Source of the DNA: an uncultured Lachnospiraceae bacterium
GTDB lineage: Bacteria; Bacillota; Clostridia; Lachnospirales; Lachnospiraceae
Assembly: GCA_949740385.1 (NCBI GenBank)
Contig: CATJJD010000235.1
Location: forward strand, 1 to 35,161
Direction of reading: 5' to 3'
Length of the DNA stretch: 35,161 bases
Shown here piece after piece: positions 7,962 through 16,531 of this stretch (the first letter of the stretch is position 1; every line of letters begins with the position of its first letter). The notes beneath the pieces were generated by a model that worked only from the letters and a program-made list of their open reading frames with translations, had not been told where the DNA came from and searched no databases. A program made the position numbers and the translations under genes.

Positions 7962-9965
7962 ATGATGTTTAAGGGTTTTAGCCGGCGGGGCAAAAAAGCC
8001 GCCGCACTTGTTCTGGCACTTGCTTTTGCGGTGGCGTCTTTGATTTTTTGCGGGGCGGACCCGGCGTTTGCGCTGGAATTTTCCGTTGACAAGGACGGGA
8101 ACCGGTTCGCGGAGGACAAAGACAGCGGGTACTATTTTCTTGTTCCGGCGGGGCAGGAGTACGGCGACACCTGTATTCTCTATGTGTACGGGGGTAAAAA
8201 GACCGATCTGGTACTGCCGACCATGTGCAATTCCTACAAAGTGACAACGGTTGGAAGCAGCTTCTCGAGCATGGTTGAGTATATGGGAGTCGAGGGGCAG
8301 TCTCTTACGACCGTCACGATCCCCTGGGGATACACAACCATTGAGTCCGGCGACGGCGGCAAATCCGGCGCGTTCCAGAACCAGAAGAATCTCTACCGGG
8401 TGGAGATCCCCGACAGCGTGACGGAGATCGGAAAGGACGCCTTTTCGGGCTGCGATTTCAGCAAACTGACCATTGTGGCGCCGGATGGCTCCTACGCGAG
8501 AAAGTACGCGAAGAAATACGGCATCAACAACACCGACAGCACAAAGGTTGCCATTGACCCGAAGGGGAAGACCATGTACGTGGGCAAAAAGAAAACCGTG
8601 CGGGTGTACAACAACAACGCGAAGATTGTGTGGAGAAGCTCGAAGCCGTCGGTGGCAAAAATCAGCTCCGACGGAGTTATCACCGCAAAAAAGGCGGGAA
8701 AGACAAAGATCACCGCTGTGATAAAGGGCAAAAAGTACCGCTTTACTCTGACGGTCAAAAACGTGAAGAAGAGCGCCGCGGCGCCGCAGTCCGCTTCGGA
8801 CAGAAAGACTGTGCCCGGCCAGGGAGAGGGAAATGCTTCCGCGGCGAGCGAGGAGCCGCAGCTTCGGCAGACCGCAGCGACGGACAGCTCCTTTCAGGTG
8901 ACCTGGGAGCCGGCGGCGGGCGCCTCCGGCTACGAGGTGGAGGTAAGGGATGCCTCCGGCAGCACAGTGACCGACACGACGGTTCTTCCGGAGTACACCT
9001 TCTCACAGAATGTTATGCCGGCCGCCCACTACACCGTTCGGGTGCGGCCAAAGGGCGGCATCACCTGGAACGAGATTGACGCGGTGACGGTCCCGAAGTA
9101 CAAAAAGAACGAGTCGAAGCTTGTGCAGAAGAAGTCCGGGGCTTCCACCACCTCCATAAGCTTAAGCTGGACGGACTGTGAGGGGGCGGACGGCTTTCGG
9201 ATTCTGTACTGGAAAGAGGGGGAGACGAAGGAGCAGGCAAAGAGCGTGGACGTCACCGGGGCGCTGCAGTGTCAGCTGACGGAGCTTGCGGAGGACAGCC
9301 GCTACAACATCCGCGTCTACCCGTACTGCGCAAGCCTTTCGGAGACGCCGTTTTTTGCCGTGGACGGCAGAGCATATGCCACCGGGAAAAACATTCCGGT
9401 TGTCCCGCTGAGGATCAAAGACATTGAGCTGGAGGAGTTCTTTACATACACGGGGCTTGCGAAGCTTTCCTGGGAAAAGTCTGGCGCCGCGGCCGGATAC
9501 CAGTGGGAGATTCTGGACGGGGACAAAAGGACGGACGGCGGTTCGGGAAAAGAGAACAGCGTCACCACGACGAAGATGCAGATGAATAAGTTTTACCGGG
9601 TACGGGCGAGGGGCTACATAAGTATCGGCGACGGTAAAAAGTACGGCGAGTGGTCCGAGTGGCAGTATGTGAGCAGCCAGCCGAAGACCATCACCTACCG
9701 GCAGTCCGCGGGACGCCTTGCGCTGACCTGGTCGAAGGTGAGCGGCGCCACCAGCTACACCGTGTACGTCTCCTCCAAAAAGCCGGAGGACATAAGCGAT
9801 ATGAAGAAGGTGAAGACGGTGAAGGGCAACACGTACACCGTAAAGAAGCTGGACGGTAAGTCCATCGAGCGCAATAAGCGCTACTATATCGTCATTGTCG
9901 CAAACAAAGAGACGGACAGCGGGACCTGGCACAGCATCTCCAAATCCATCTATCTCACAAGATAG
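7962..9965 (+). CDS. Secreted LRR_5/Big/FN3 repeat protein
   Basis: A 667-residue predicted surface or secreted protein. A basic N-terminus and hydrophobic core (KKAAALVLALAFAVASLIFCG) ending near ADPAFALE form a Sec signal peptide. A BspA-type leucine-rich segment (VEIPDSVTEIGKDAFSGC) spans about 110-165. A bacterial Ig-like Big_2-type domain (KIVWRSSKPSVAKISSDGVITAKKAGKTKITAVIKG) spans about 185-265. Four fibronectin type III-like units follow to the C-terminus, marked by repeated W-x-x-x-x-G-A-x-x-Y patterns such as VTWEPAAGASGYEV and LTWSKVSGATSYTV. No LPXTG or catalytic motif is seen. A binding or scaffold role at the wall is inferred from architecture alone. Adjacent ATGs at 7962 and 7965 are both possible starts. 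Confidence 0.82.
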   Translation: MMFKGFSRRGKKAAALVLALAFAVASLIFCGADPAFALEFSVDKDGNRFAEDKDSGYYFLVPAGQEYGDTCILYVYGGKKTDLVLPTMCNSYKVTTVGSSFSSMVEYMGVEGQSLTTVTIPWGYTTIESGDGGKSGAFQNQKNLYRVEIPDSVTEIGKDAFSGCDFSKLTIVAPDGSYARKYAKKYGINNTDSTKVAIDPKGKTMYVGKKKTVRVYNNNAKIVWRSSKPSVAKISSDGVITAKKAGKTKITAVIKGKKYRFTLTVKNVKKSAAAPQSASDRKTVPGQGEGNASAASEEPQLRQTAATDSSFQVTWEPAAGASGYEVEVRDASGSTVTDTTVLPEYTFSQNVMPAAHYTVRVRPKGGITWNEIDAVTVPKYKKNESKLVQKKSGASTTSISLSWTDCEGADGFRILYWKEGETKEQAKSVDVTGALQCQLTELAEDSRYNIRVYPYCASLSETPFFAVDGRAYATGKNIPVVPLRIKDIELEEFFTYTGLAKLSWEKSGAAAGYQWEILDGDKRTDGGSGKENSVTTTKMQMNKFYRVRARGYISIGDGKKYGEWSEWQYVSSQPKTITYRQSAGRLALTWSKVSGATSYTVYVSSKKPEDISDMKKVKTVKGNTYTVKKLDGKSIERNKRYYIVIVANKETDSGTWHSISKSIYLTR

Positions 9966-9999
9966 GCGGCCAGGTGATAAAAATGTAAGAAATAATAAC

Positions 10000-10028
10000 T
10001 TTCCAAACGGGAAGGATTGTGCTAGAAT
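10000..10028 (+). promoter_or_regulatory. Candidate promoter with extended -10 for phosphohexomutase gene
   Basis: TTTCCA at 10000-10005 and TAGAAT at 10023-10028 are 17 bases apart. TGC precedes the -10, giving an extended -10 element. It lies in the 120-base gap between the secreted repeat protein and the mutase, so a new transcription unit probably starts here. Confidence 0.6.
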
Positions 10029-10086
10029 AAGAACATGTATTCAGGTAAGTGTTTGATAATTATAATATATCAGGAGGGATATGACT

Positions 10087-11811
10087 ATGGATTACAGGCA
10101 GGAATACGAGAAATGGTGCAGCGATCCTTATTTTGACGAGGAGACGAGGGCGGAGCTTAAGGCGCTTGCGGGGGACGAGAAGGAGATCGAGGACCGTTTC
10201 TACCGCACGCTGGAGTTCGGAACGGCAGGGCTTCGGGGAATTATCGGTGCGGGCACGAACCGCATGAACGTGTATACGGTGCGCCAGGCCACCCAGGGGC
10301 TGGCAAACTACATACTGTCCCAAAACGGGAAGGAGAGAGGAGTTGCCATCGCCCACGATTCCCGGCTGATGGCGGACGAATTTACCGACGCGGCGGCGCT
10401 GTGCCTGGCTGCCAACGGAATTAAGGCTTACGTGTTCTCCGGCCTGCGGCCGGGGCCGGAGCTCTCCTTTGCGGGGAGAGGGCTGGGCTGTATCGCGGGA
10501 ATTGTAATCACTGCCAGTCATAACCCGAGAGAATACAACGGCTACAAGGTGTACTGGGAGGACGGGGCGCAGGTGACGCCGCCTCACGACACCGGCATTA
10601 TGACAGAAGTTGGCAGGGTTACTTCTTTCGATATGGTAAAGACTATGGATAAGGAGGAGGCCGTAAAGGCGGGACTCTACAGCATCATAGGAGAGGAGCT
10701 GGACGAGAAGTATTTCGCGACGCTGCGGGATCTCTCGATTCACCCGGAGATCATTAAGCAGATGGCAGGCGACATTAAGATCGTCTATACGCCGCTTCAC
10801 GGGACGGGGCTTGGACCGGTGCAGCGGGTGCTTAAGGATCTGGGCTTTGAGAATGTGTACATCGAGCCGCAGCAGGCTGTTGCGGACGGACATTTCCCGA
10901 CGGCCCCTTATCCGAACCCGGAGAATCCGGACGCCTGGGAGCTGGCGCTTAAGCTGGCGAAGGAGAAGGATGCGGACCTTGTGCTGGCGACGGACCCGGA
11001 TGCGGACCGCCTCGGCGTATACTGCAGGGACACGAAGTCCGGCGAGTACGTGACCTTCACGGGCAATATGTCCGCGATGCTGATCGCAGAGTACATCATC
11101 GGACAGAAGGCGGCTGCGGGAACACTGCCGAAGAATCCTGCCTTTGTGGAGTCCATCGTTTCCACCGACATGGCCAAGGCAATCGCCGCGGCATACGGCG
11201 TGGAGCTGATTGAGGTGCTGACCGGCTTCAAGTACATCGGCGAGCAGATGCTTAAGTTCGAGAAGACAGGCTCAAACAACTACGTTTTCGGCTTCGAGGA
11301 GAGCTACGGCTGTCAGCCGGGAACCTACGCGAGAGACAAGGATGCGCCGGCTGCGGTGTGCATGCTCTGCGAGGTGGCGGCGTACTACAAGTCGCAGGGG
11401 AAGACGCTCTGGGACGGCATGATCGAGCTGTACGAGAAGTACGGCTACTACCGGGAGGGAATCGCAACGATGACCCTTGCCGGCATCGACGGCGCGGCGC
11501 AGATCGAGTCGATCATGAGCCGGGCGAGAAGCAGCACGCCGGAGAAGCTCGGAGCTTTCACGGTGCTTGCGGTCCGGGATTACAGGGCGGATACCAGAAA
11601 GGACATGAAGACAGGCGAGGTGACGTCTACGGGGCTTCCGTCCTCCAACGTGCTCTACTACGAGCTGTCCGACAACGCGTGGTGCTGTGTGCGCCCGTCG
11701 GGAACGGAGCCTAAGATCAAGTTCTATGTTGGCGTAAAGGGCACGACTCTTGAGGGTGCGGATCAGATGCTGGAGGACTTAAAGGCAGAGGTGCTCAGGT
11801 GCTTTGAGTAA
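10087..11811 (+). CDS. Phospho-sugar mutase (phosphoglucomutase/phosphomannomutase family)
   Basis: A cytoplasmic alpha-D-phosphohexomutase, most likely interconverting glucose-6-phosphate and glucose-1-phosphate as PgcA-type enzymes do. I choose ATG 10087 (574 residues) over the track's 10081 because AGGAGGG lies eight bases upstream of the former and only two from the latter. Four-domain landmarks are present: TASHNPREYNGYKVYW with phosphoserine Ser144, metal loop DPDADRLG near 305, sugar-binding GFEESYG near 404, and RPSGTEPKIKFY near 540 for phosphate binding. The length fits the long Firmicutes branch. Placement upstream of a UDPGP pyrophosphorylase and GlmS suggests nucleotide-sugar supply. 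Specificity for glucose over mannose or glucosamine is not proven by sequence. Confidence 0.93.
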   Translation: MDYRQEYEKWCSDPYFDEETRAELKALAGDEKEIEDRFYRTLEFGTAGLRGIIGAGTNRMNVYTVRQATQGLANYILSQNGKERGVAIAHDSRLMADEFTDAAALCLAANGIKAYVFSGLRPGPELSFAGRGLGCIAGIVITASHNPREYNGYKVYWEDGAQVTPPHDTGIMTEVGRVTSFDMVKTMDKEEAVKAGLYSIIGEELDEKYFATLRDLSIHPEIIKQMAGDIKIVYTPLHGTGLGPVQRVLKDLGFENVYIEPQQAVADGHFPTAPYPNPENPDAWELALKLAKEKDADLVLATDPDADRLGVYCRDTKSGEYVTFTGNMSAMLIAEYIIGQKAAAGTLPKNPAFVESIVSTDMAKAIAAAYGVELIEVLTGFKYIGEQMLKFEKTGSNNYVFGFEESYGCQPGTYARDKDAPAAVCMLCEVAAYYKSQGKTLWDGMIELYEKYGYYREGIATMTLAGIDGAAQIESIMSRARSSTPEKLGAFTVLAVRDYRADTRKDMKTGEVTSTGLPSSNVLYYELSDNAWCCVRPSGTEPKIKFYVGVKGTTLEGADQMLEDLKAEVLRCFE

Positions 11812-11835
11812 CGGCAGGGCGCGTGGTAGAAAAGT

Positions 11836-12039
11836 ATGATGAAGATTTACATATGTCCGCAGTGCGGCTGTATGCGCATGGTGAGCAGACGCAGAGACGT
11901 CGGGTGCCACCAGTGCGGCAGCCGCGATATGCGGCTGACCAATCTGGATCTGGAGAAATATTCATCCATGTCGGGAGAGGAGCGCGTAAGCTATGCGGAT
12001 GCCTGGCTCTACATACATAACAGGCAAAAAGGACAGTAA
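11836..12039 (+). CDS. Small zinc-ribbon protein
   Basis: A 67-residue protein with two CxxC knuckles, CPQC (Cys7, Cys10) and CHQC (Cys24, Cys27), spaced as in a classical zinc ribbon. A short helical, charged tail follows (NLDLEKYSSMSGEERVSYADAWLYIHNR). It lies 24 bases after the mutase and ends two bases before the next LCP gene, so it is probably co-transcribed with them. Nothing catalytic is visible. It may be a small nucleic-acid- or protein-binding adaptor. The function is not recognised. Confidence 0.75.
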   Translation: MMKIYICPQCGCMRMVSRRRDVGCHQCGSRDMRLTNLDLEKYSSMSGEERVSYADAWLYIHNRQKGQ

Positions 12040-12041
12040 TT

Positions 12042-13280
12042 ATGGCAGGTGCAGGTAACAGAAGTACAACAGGCAGCAGAAATACAGGCAAAAGAAACGG
12101 CGCAAATAGCGCCGGCAGGGCACAAAGCGGCGGCAGAGGCGGCGGAAGTCAGAAGAACCGACGCCGCAGAAAGAGAAAGCGCAGGCTGATACTGCTGGCG
12201 TTTGAGGCGCTGCTTTTAGTGATCCTTCTTCTGGCGGCGTATTTTATGGTCATTTTGAATAAGATTGAATATGAGGGGCTCGACAGCTCGGAGGCAGGCA
12301 TCAACGAGGACCTGGACGAGGGCACCATCATAACCCTCGAGGGCTACACCAATATCGCCCTCTTTGGTCTGGATAACCGCAGCAGCAACAACTACGGCGG
12401 CGGCAACTCCGACGTGATCATGATCGCCAGCATCAACAACAGGACGAAGGACGTGAAGCTTGTATCCGTATACCGGGATACGTGCTTAAGCATCGGCGAG
12501 GGCAGCTACCGGAAGGCAAACGCCGCCTACGCCAGAGGAGGCGTAAAGCAGGCGGTCCAGATGCTCAATTCCAATCTGGATCTGGACATCACCGAGTATA
12601 TCTGTGTGGACTGGGCGGCGATGGTGGAGGTCATCGACGCGCTGGGCGGTCTGGATCTGGACATCACCGAGGGGGAGATGCGCCAGATCAACAAGTACAA
12701 GAAGGATGTCGACAAGGTCACGGGGCTTGTGACTCCTGAGGTTACGCAGTACGGTGCTTCCATTCACCTGGACGGAACACAGGCGACGACTTACGCCCGC
12801 ATACGAAAGCTTGCCGGCGACGATTTCAAGCGGGCTTCCCGCCAGAGAATCGTGCTGCAGGCAATGCTCGACAAGGCGAAGAAGGCGGATGTGGGGACGC
12901 TGCTTGCCATTGTGAACGCGGTTGTGGACGATATATCCACGAGCCTTACAACAAACGAGATACTGGCGCTGGCGAAGGACATACAGTCATACAGCATCGA
13001 GAGTACGACGGGATTTCCGTTTGATCTTACGACGGCGACGGTGAACGGGGGCGATACGGTCGTTCCGGCAGAGCTGACAAACAACGTGGAGGAGCTGCAT
13101 GAGTACATGTTCGGCGCGACGGGCTACATTCCGTCCCAGACGGTGCGCATGATCAGTGATACCATTGTGCAGAAGACCGGCGTCACGGTCAATTCGTCGC
13201 TCATCAATACCGACGACTACAACGAGACGGTGGGGGCCACCGGAACGGACAGTATCAAAAAGAGTACAGAGAGCAACTAA
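12042..13280 (+). CDS. LytR-CpsA-Psr (LCP) family protein, second copy
   Basis: A 412-residue LCP protein with single-pass topology, unlike the three-helix copy at 6354. Residues 1-50 are Gly/Ser/Arg-rich and end in a very basic stretch (KNRRRRKRKRR). One membrane helix follows (LILLAFEALLLVILLLAAYFMVI). The LCP core is recognised by NIALFGLDNRSSNNYGGGNSDVIMIASINNRTKDVKLVSVYRDT, then KANAAYARGGVKQAVQMLNSNLDLDITEYICVDWAAMVEVIDALGG, and ATTYARIRKLAGDDFKRASRQR. The Arg/Asp pattern that holds the polyprenyl pyrophosphate substrate is intact. Two LCP paralogues in one window suggest more than one acceptor polymer or partial redundancy. It is followed by a hairpin that may end the transcript. Confidence 0.92.
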   Translation: MAGAGNRSTTGSRNTGKRNGANSAGRAQSGGRGGGSQKNRRRRKRKRRLILLAFEALLLVILLLAAYFMVILNKIEYEGLDSSEAGINEDLDEGTIITLEGYTNIALFGLDNRSSNNYGGGNSDVIMIASINNRTKDVKLVSVYRDTCLSIGEGSYRKANAAYARGGVKQAVQMLNSNLDLDITEYICVDWAAMVEVIDALGGLDLDITEGEMRQINKYKKDVDKVTGLVTPEVTQYGASIHLDGTQATTYARIRKLAGDDFKRASRQRIVLQAMLDKAKKADVGTLLAIVNAVVDDISTSLTTNEILALAKDIQSYSIESTTGFPFDLTTATVNGGDTVVPAELTNNVEELHEYMFGATGYIPSQTVRMISDTIVQKTGVTVNSSLINTDDYNETVGATGTDSIKKSTESN

Positions 13281-13287
13281 CGCGGGG

Positions 13288-13314
13288 GGCCAATCGGAAG
13301 GTTGGCCTTTCTCT
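13288..13314 (+). terminator. Hairpin with short T-rich tail after LCP gene
   Basis: GGCCAA (13288-13293) pairs with TTGGCC (13302-13307) across an eight-base loop and is followed by TTTCTCT. The T tract is interrupted, so this may be a weak terminator or attenuator before the pyrophosphorylase gene. Confidence 0.5.
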
Positions 13315-13342
13315 GTCACATGAAAAACAGGAGGAGAACAGG

Positions 13343-14554
13343 ATGAATGCAGCAATCGAACAGAAAATAGCGGACTATAAACAAAAGTATCTCGGCAGGC
13401 TTGTGGGAACTGACATTCCGGAGAAGCTGAACCGGCAGCTGGAGGAGATGGACTGGTCGAACCTTGATAAGATCAGAGGAAACGAGCTGAAGCGGGGGAG
13501 CTTTGCACCGCTTGGGGCGATGGAAATTCCGGAGATCGAGAGCAGAAAGGAAGAATTTCGAGAGACCGGCATACAGGCCATCCGGGATCGGAAGGTGGGG
13601 GCAATCCTTCTGGCGGGGGGACAGGGCACCCGCCTTGGCTTTGATAAGGCGAAGGGCATGTTCAACATCGGAGTCGGAAAGGAGCTCTACATATTCGAAC
13701 AGCTTGTGGAGAACTTAAAGCAGGTCACCGATGCGGCCGGCGCATGGGTGCCGCTGTATGTTATGACAAGCGAGAAGAACGACGAACAGACCCGGGCGTT
13801 TTTTACGGAGCACGACTTTTTCGGCTACAACAGGGATTACGTGAAGTTCTTCGTGCAGGAGATGGTTCCGGCGGTGGACTTTTCCGGCAATGTGCTGATG
13901 GAGGCAGAGGATTCTCTGGCCATGAGTCCAAACGGAAACGGCGGCTGGTTCAAATCTCTGCTGCGGGCCGGGCTAAAGCAGGACCTTGCCGAAAAGGGCA
14001 TCGAGTGGCTGAACGTCTTTGCGGTTGACAATGTGCTGCAGCGGATCGCGGACCCGGTGTTCGTGGGAGCAACCATTCAGTCCGGCTGCGTCAGCGGGGC
14101 AAAGGTGGTGCGCAAGGCGGACCCTTACGAGCGGGTTGGAGCGCTCTGTCTTGAGGACGGCAGACCGTCCATCGTGGAGTATTACGACCTGACGCCGGAG
14201 ATGGCGGAGGCCACAGACGAGAAGGGGACGCTGCTGTACGGGTTCGGCGTGATATTAAACTATCTGTTTCGGGTGGACACTCTGATGGAGATCGCAGAGT
14301 CGAAGCTGCCGCTTCACATTGTGGAGAAGAAGGTTCCGTACCTGGATGAGAACGGCGTCTTTATAAAGCCGTCGGAGCCAAACGCCTACAAGTTCGAGAC
14401 GCTGATTCTGGATATGATCTACATGATGGATAACTGTCTTTCCTTTGAGGTGGACAGGGAGCGGGAGTTTGCACCGGTGAAAAACGCGGCGGGTGTGGAT
14501 TCGGTGGAATCCGCAAGGGAGCTGCTGCAAAAAAACGGCGTTGCGCTCTCGTAG
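13343..14554 (+). CDS. UDPGP-family nucleotide-sugar pyrophosphorylase (UAP-like)
   Basis: A 403-residue uridylyltransferase of the UTP-glucose-1-phosphate/UDP-GlcNAc pyrophosphorylase type, a family best known from eukaryotes. The signature LLAGGQGTRLGFDKAKGMFNIG near residue 90 binds UTP. MSPNGNGGWFKSL, VFAVDNVLQRIADPVFVG and GALCLEDGRPSIVEYYDL follow in the order expected for UAP1-like enzymes, and a lysine-containing segment FIKPSEPNAYKFETLILDM is near 340. It would join UTP to GlcNAc-1-phosphate, GalNAc-1-phosphate or a hexose-1-phosphate. The GlmS gene starts 40 bases later, so amino-sugar activation is the likely context. AGGAGG lies shortly before the ATG. Substrate choice is uncertain. 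Confidence 0.88.
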   Translation: MNAAIEQKIADYKQKYLGRLVGTDIPEKLNRQLEEMDWSNLDKIRGNELKRGSFAPLGAMEIPEIESRKEEFRETGIQAIRDRKVGAILLAGGQGTRLGFDKAKGMFNIGVGKELYIFEQLVENLKQVTDAAGAWVPLYVMTSEKNDEQTRAFFTEHDFFGYNRDYVKFFVQEMVPAVDFSGNVLMEAEDSLAMSPNGNGGWFKSLLRAGLKQDLAEKGIEWLNVFAVDNVLQRIADPVFVGATIQSGCVSGAKVVRKADPYERVGALCLEDGRPSIVEYYDLTPEMAEATDEKGTLLYGFGVILNYLFRVDTLMEIAESKLPLHIVEKKVPYLDENGVFIKPSEPNAYKFETLILDMIYMMDNCLSFEVDREREFAPVKNAAGVDSVESARELLQKNGVALS

Positions 14555-14594
14555 CATTTTTACTATAAAAATCAGGCATAATTGAGGAGAGAGT

Positions 14595-16430
14595 ATGTGT
14601 GGAATAGTAGGATATGTTGGTAAGGAACAGGCGGCCCCGATTCTTCTGGACGGCCTGTCCAGGCTGGAGTACCGCGGCTATGATTCGGCGGGAATGGCGG
14701 TGTACGACGGAGAGCGGATTGTGATCAAAAAGTCGACGGGAAGGCTTAAGGTGCTCGGCGAGCTGACCCACGACGGAGAGACCATGCCGGGGCACATCGG
14801 AATCGGACACACCAGATGGGCGACCCACGGGGAGCCGTCGGATGCCAACGCCCATCCCCATTTCAACGGGGATCAGACCATTGCGGTGGTGCACAACGGC
14901 ATTATCGAAAACTACCTCAGACTGCGGAAGCTTCTTACGGATAAGGGCTACCGGTTCTGTTCCGAGACGGACACGGAGGTGGTTGCCCACCTTCTGGACT
15001 ACTATTACAGCAAGTACGGCAGAGATCCCATGGCGGCGGTCACGAAGGTGATCCACCGGGTGGAGGGGTCCTATGCCCTGGGCATTATTTTTGCGGACTG
15101 TCCGGATACGGTGTACGCCGTGCGCAAGGACAGCCCGCTGATCGTCGGCATTTCCGACGGGGGAAGCCTGATCGCTTCCGATGTGCCGGCGGTGCTCAGG
15201 TACACGAGGGACGTGTTTTTTATCGAGAACGAGGAGATCGCAAGGCTTACGGAGGACGAGATCGCCTTCTTTAACGTGGACGGCGATCCGGTTGTGAAGG
15301 AACCCCGGCATATCGACTGGGACATCAACGCGGCGGAGAAGGGCGGCTACGAGTATTTCATGCTAAAGGAGATATACGAGCAGCCCGGGGCGGTGAGGGA
15401 CACCATAAGCCCACGCATCAGGGACGGGCGGATCGTCATCGAGGAGCTGGATATGACGGAGGATGAGGTCCGGGAAATTAAAAAGCTTTATATTGTCGCC
15501 TGCGGCAGCGCCTATCACACGGGAGTCACGGCAAAGTATGTGTTTGAGGGGCTTGCAAGGATTCCGGTGGAGGTGGATCTGGCGTCGGAGTTCCGCTACC
15601 GCGACCCGATTCTGGAGGATGGCTCCCTTGTGATCATTATCAGCCAGTCCGGGGAGACGGCGGATTCCCTTGCGGCCCTTCGGCTGGCGAAGGAGCGGGG
15701 GGTGAGAACCCTCGGCATCGTCAACGTTGTGGGAAGTTCCATTGCCAGGGAGGCGGATGCGGTGATGTACACCTGGGCGGGGCCGGAGATTGCGGTTGCC
15801 ACCACGAAGGCGTACAGCTGCCAGCTGGTGGCCCAGTACCTGCTGGCTCTGCGGTTTGCCGAAATCCGCAAAACGATTACGGAAGCGCAGCTGTCGGATT
15901 ATCTCCATGAGATTGAGATGCTGCCGAACCAGATCGAGATTGTCCTGGGCAACAAGGCCAGAATCCAGAAGTTCGCAAACCGCTATGTGGCGGCTCATGA
16001 CGTCTTCTTTATCGGAAGGGGAATCGACTATGCGATTTCTCTGGAGGGCTCCTTAAAGCTAAAGGAGATCTCCTACATTCACTCGGAGGCCTATGCGGCC
16101 GGGGAGTTAAAGCACGGCACGATCTCTCTGATCGAGGAGGGAACGCTTGTGGCGGCTGTGGTGACCCAGGAGGCCCTCTACAAAAAGACCATCAGCAACA
16201 TTGTGGAGGTGAAGTCCCGGGGGGCTTACGTGCTTGCGGTGACAAACGACGACAACCTGGAGATCGAGCGGACCGCGGATTCGGTGATCTACATTCCGAA
16301 AACAAATGCGTATTTTGCCAATTCGCTGGCAATTATTCCGCTGCAGCTTTTCGGCTACTACGTGTCGGTGGGCAAAGGACTGGACGTGGATAAGCCGCGG
16401 AATCTGGCGAAATCCGTGACGGTGGAGTAG
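14595..16430 (+). CDS. glmS: Glutamine-fructose-6-phosphate aminotransferase (isomerizing)
   Basis: A 611-residue GlmS, the normal length. It makes glucosamine-6-phosphate from fructose-6-phosphate and glutamine, the entry to peptidoglycan and teichoic acid amino sugars. The N-terminal glutaminase starts MCGIVGYVG, where Cys2 becomes the nucleophile after Met removal; HTRWATHG, HNGIIENY and SETDTEV complete the Ntn site. Two SIS domains follow, marked by CGSAYHTG near residue 302, SQSGETADS near 348 and the C-terminal DKPRNLAKSVTVE. GAGGAG precedes the ATG. Only 40 bases separate it from the pyrophosphorylase gene, too short for a glmS ribozyme, so any control must come from upstream or elsewhere. 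Confidence 0.98.
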   Translation: MCGIVGYVGKEQAAPILLDGLSRLEYRGYDSAGMAVYDGERIVIKKSTGRLKVLGELTHDGETMPGHIGIGHTRWATHGEPSDANAHPHFNGDQTIAVVHNGIIENYLRLRKLLTDKGYRFCSETDTEVVAHLLDYYYSKYGRDPMAAVTKVIHRVEGSYALGIIFADCPDTVYAVRKDSPLIVGISDGGSLIASDVPAVLRYTRDVFFIENEEIARLTEDEIAFFNVDGDPVVKEPRHIDWDINAAEKGGYEYFMLKEIYEQPGAVRDTISPRIRDGRIVIEELDMTEDEVREIKKLYIVACGSAYHTGVTAKYVFEGLARIPVEVDLASEFRYRDPILEDGSLVIIISQSGETADSLAALRLAKERGVRTLGIVNVVGSSIAREADAVMYTWAGPEIAVATTKAYSCQLVAQYLLALRFAEIRKTITEAQLSDYLHEIEMLPNQIEIVLGNKARIQKFANRYVAAHDVFFIGRGIDYAISLEGSLKLKEISYIHSEAYAAGELKHGTISLIEEGTLVAAVVTQEALYKKTISNIVEVKSRGAYVLAVTNDDNLEIERTADSVIYIPKTNAYFANSLAIIPLQLFGYYVSVGKGLDVDKPRNLAKSVTVE

Positions 16431-16456
16431 AATTTATAAATTTAACATATTTTCTT

Positions 16457-16488
16457 CACAGTTTGAACACAGAATGCGTTTAGAATGC
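16457..16488 (+). promoter_or_regulatory. htrA upstream region: -10 box with 11-base-spaced direct repeats
   Basis: TAGAAT at 16481-16486 is a plausible -10 box for htrA. CACAG occurs at 16457 and 16468, and AGAATGC at 16471 and 16482, each pair exactly 11 bases apart. Tandem repeats one helical turn apart are the usual shape of OmpR/PhoB-family operators. No good -35 lies at 17 bases, consistent with an activator-dependent promoter. The regulator is not in the window. Confidence 0.4.
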
Positions 16489-16531
16489 TTATCAGAAAGG
16501 CAAATTAAGAGAGCGAAAGGAGCGCATTAAT

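Noticed and set aside
14555-14594. glmS ribozyme
   Set aside because: Only 40 bases are available and no ribozyme core is seen; the AT-only inverted repeat at 14556-14572 is too weak to call.
14361-15311. 316-codon minus-strand ORF over glmS
   Set aside because: Shadow of the pyrophosphorylase and glmS genes with no family resemblance or ribosome site.
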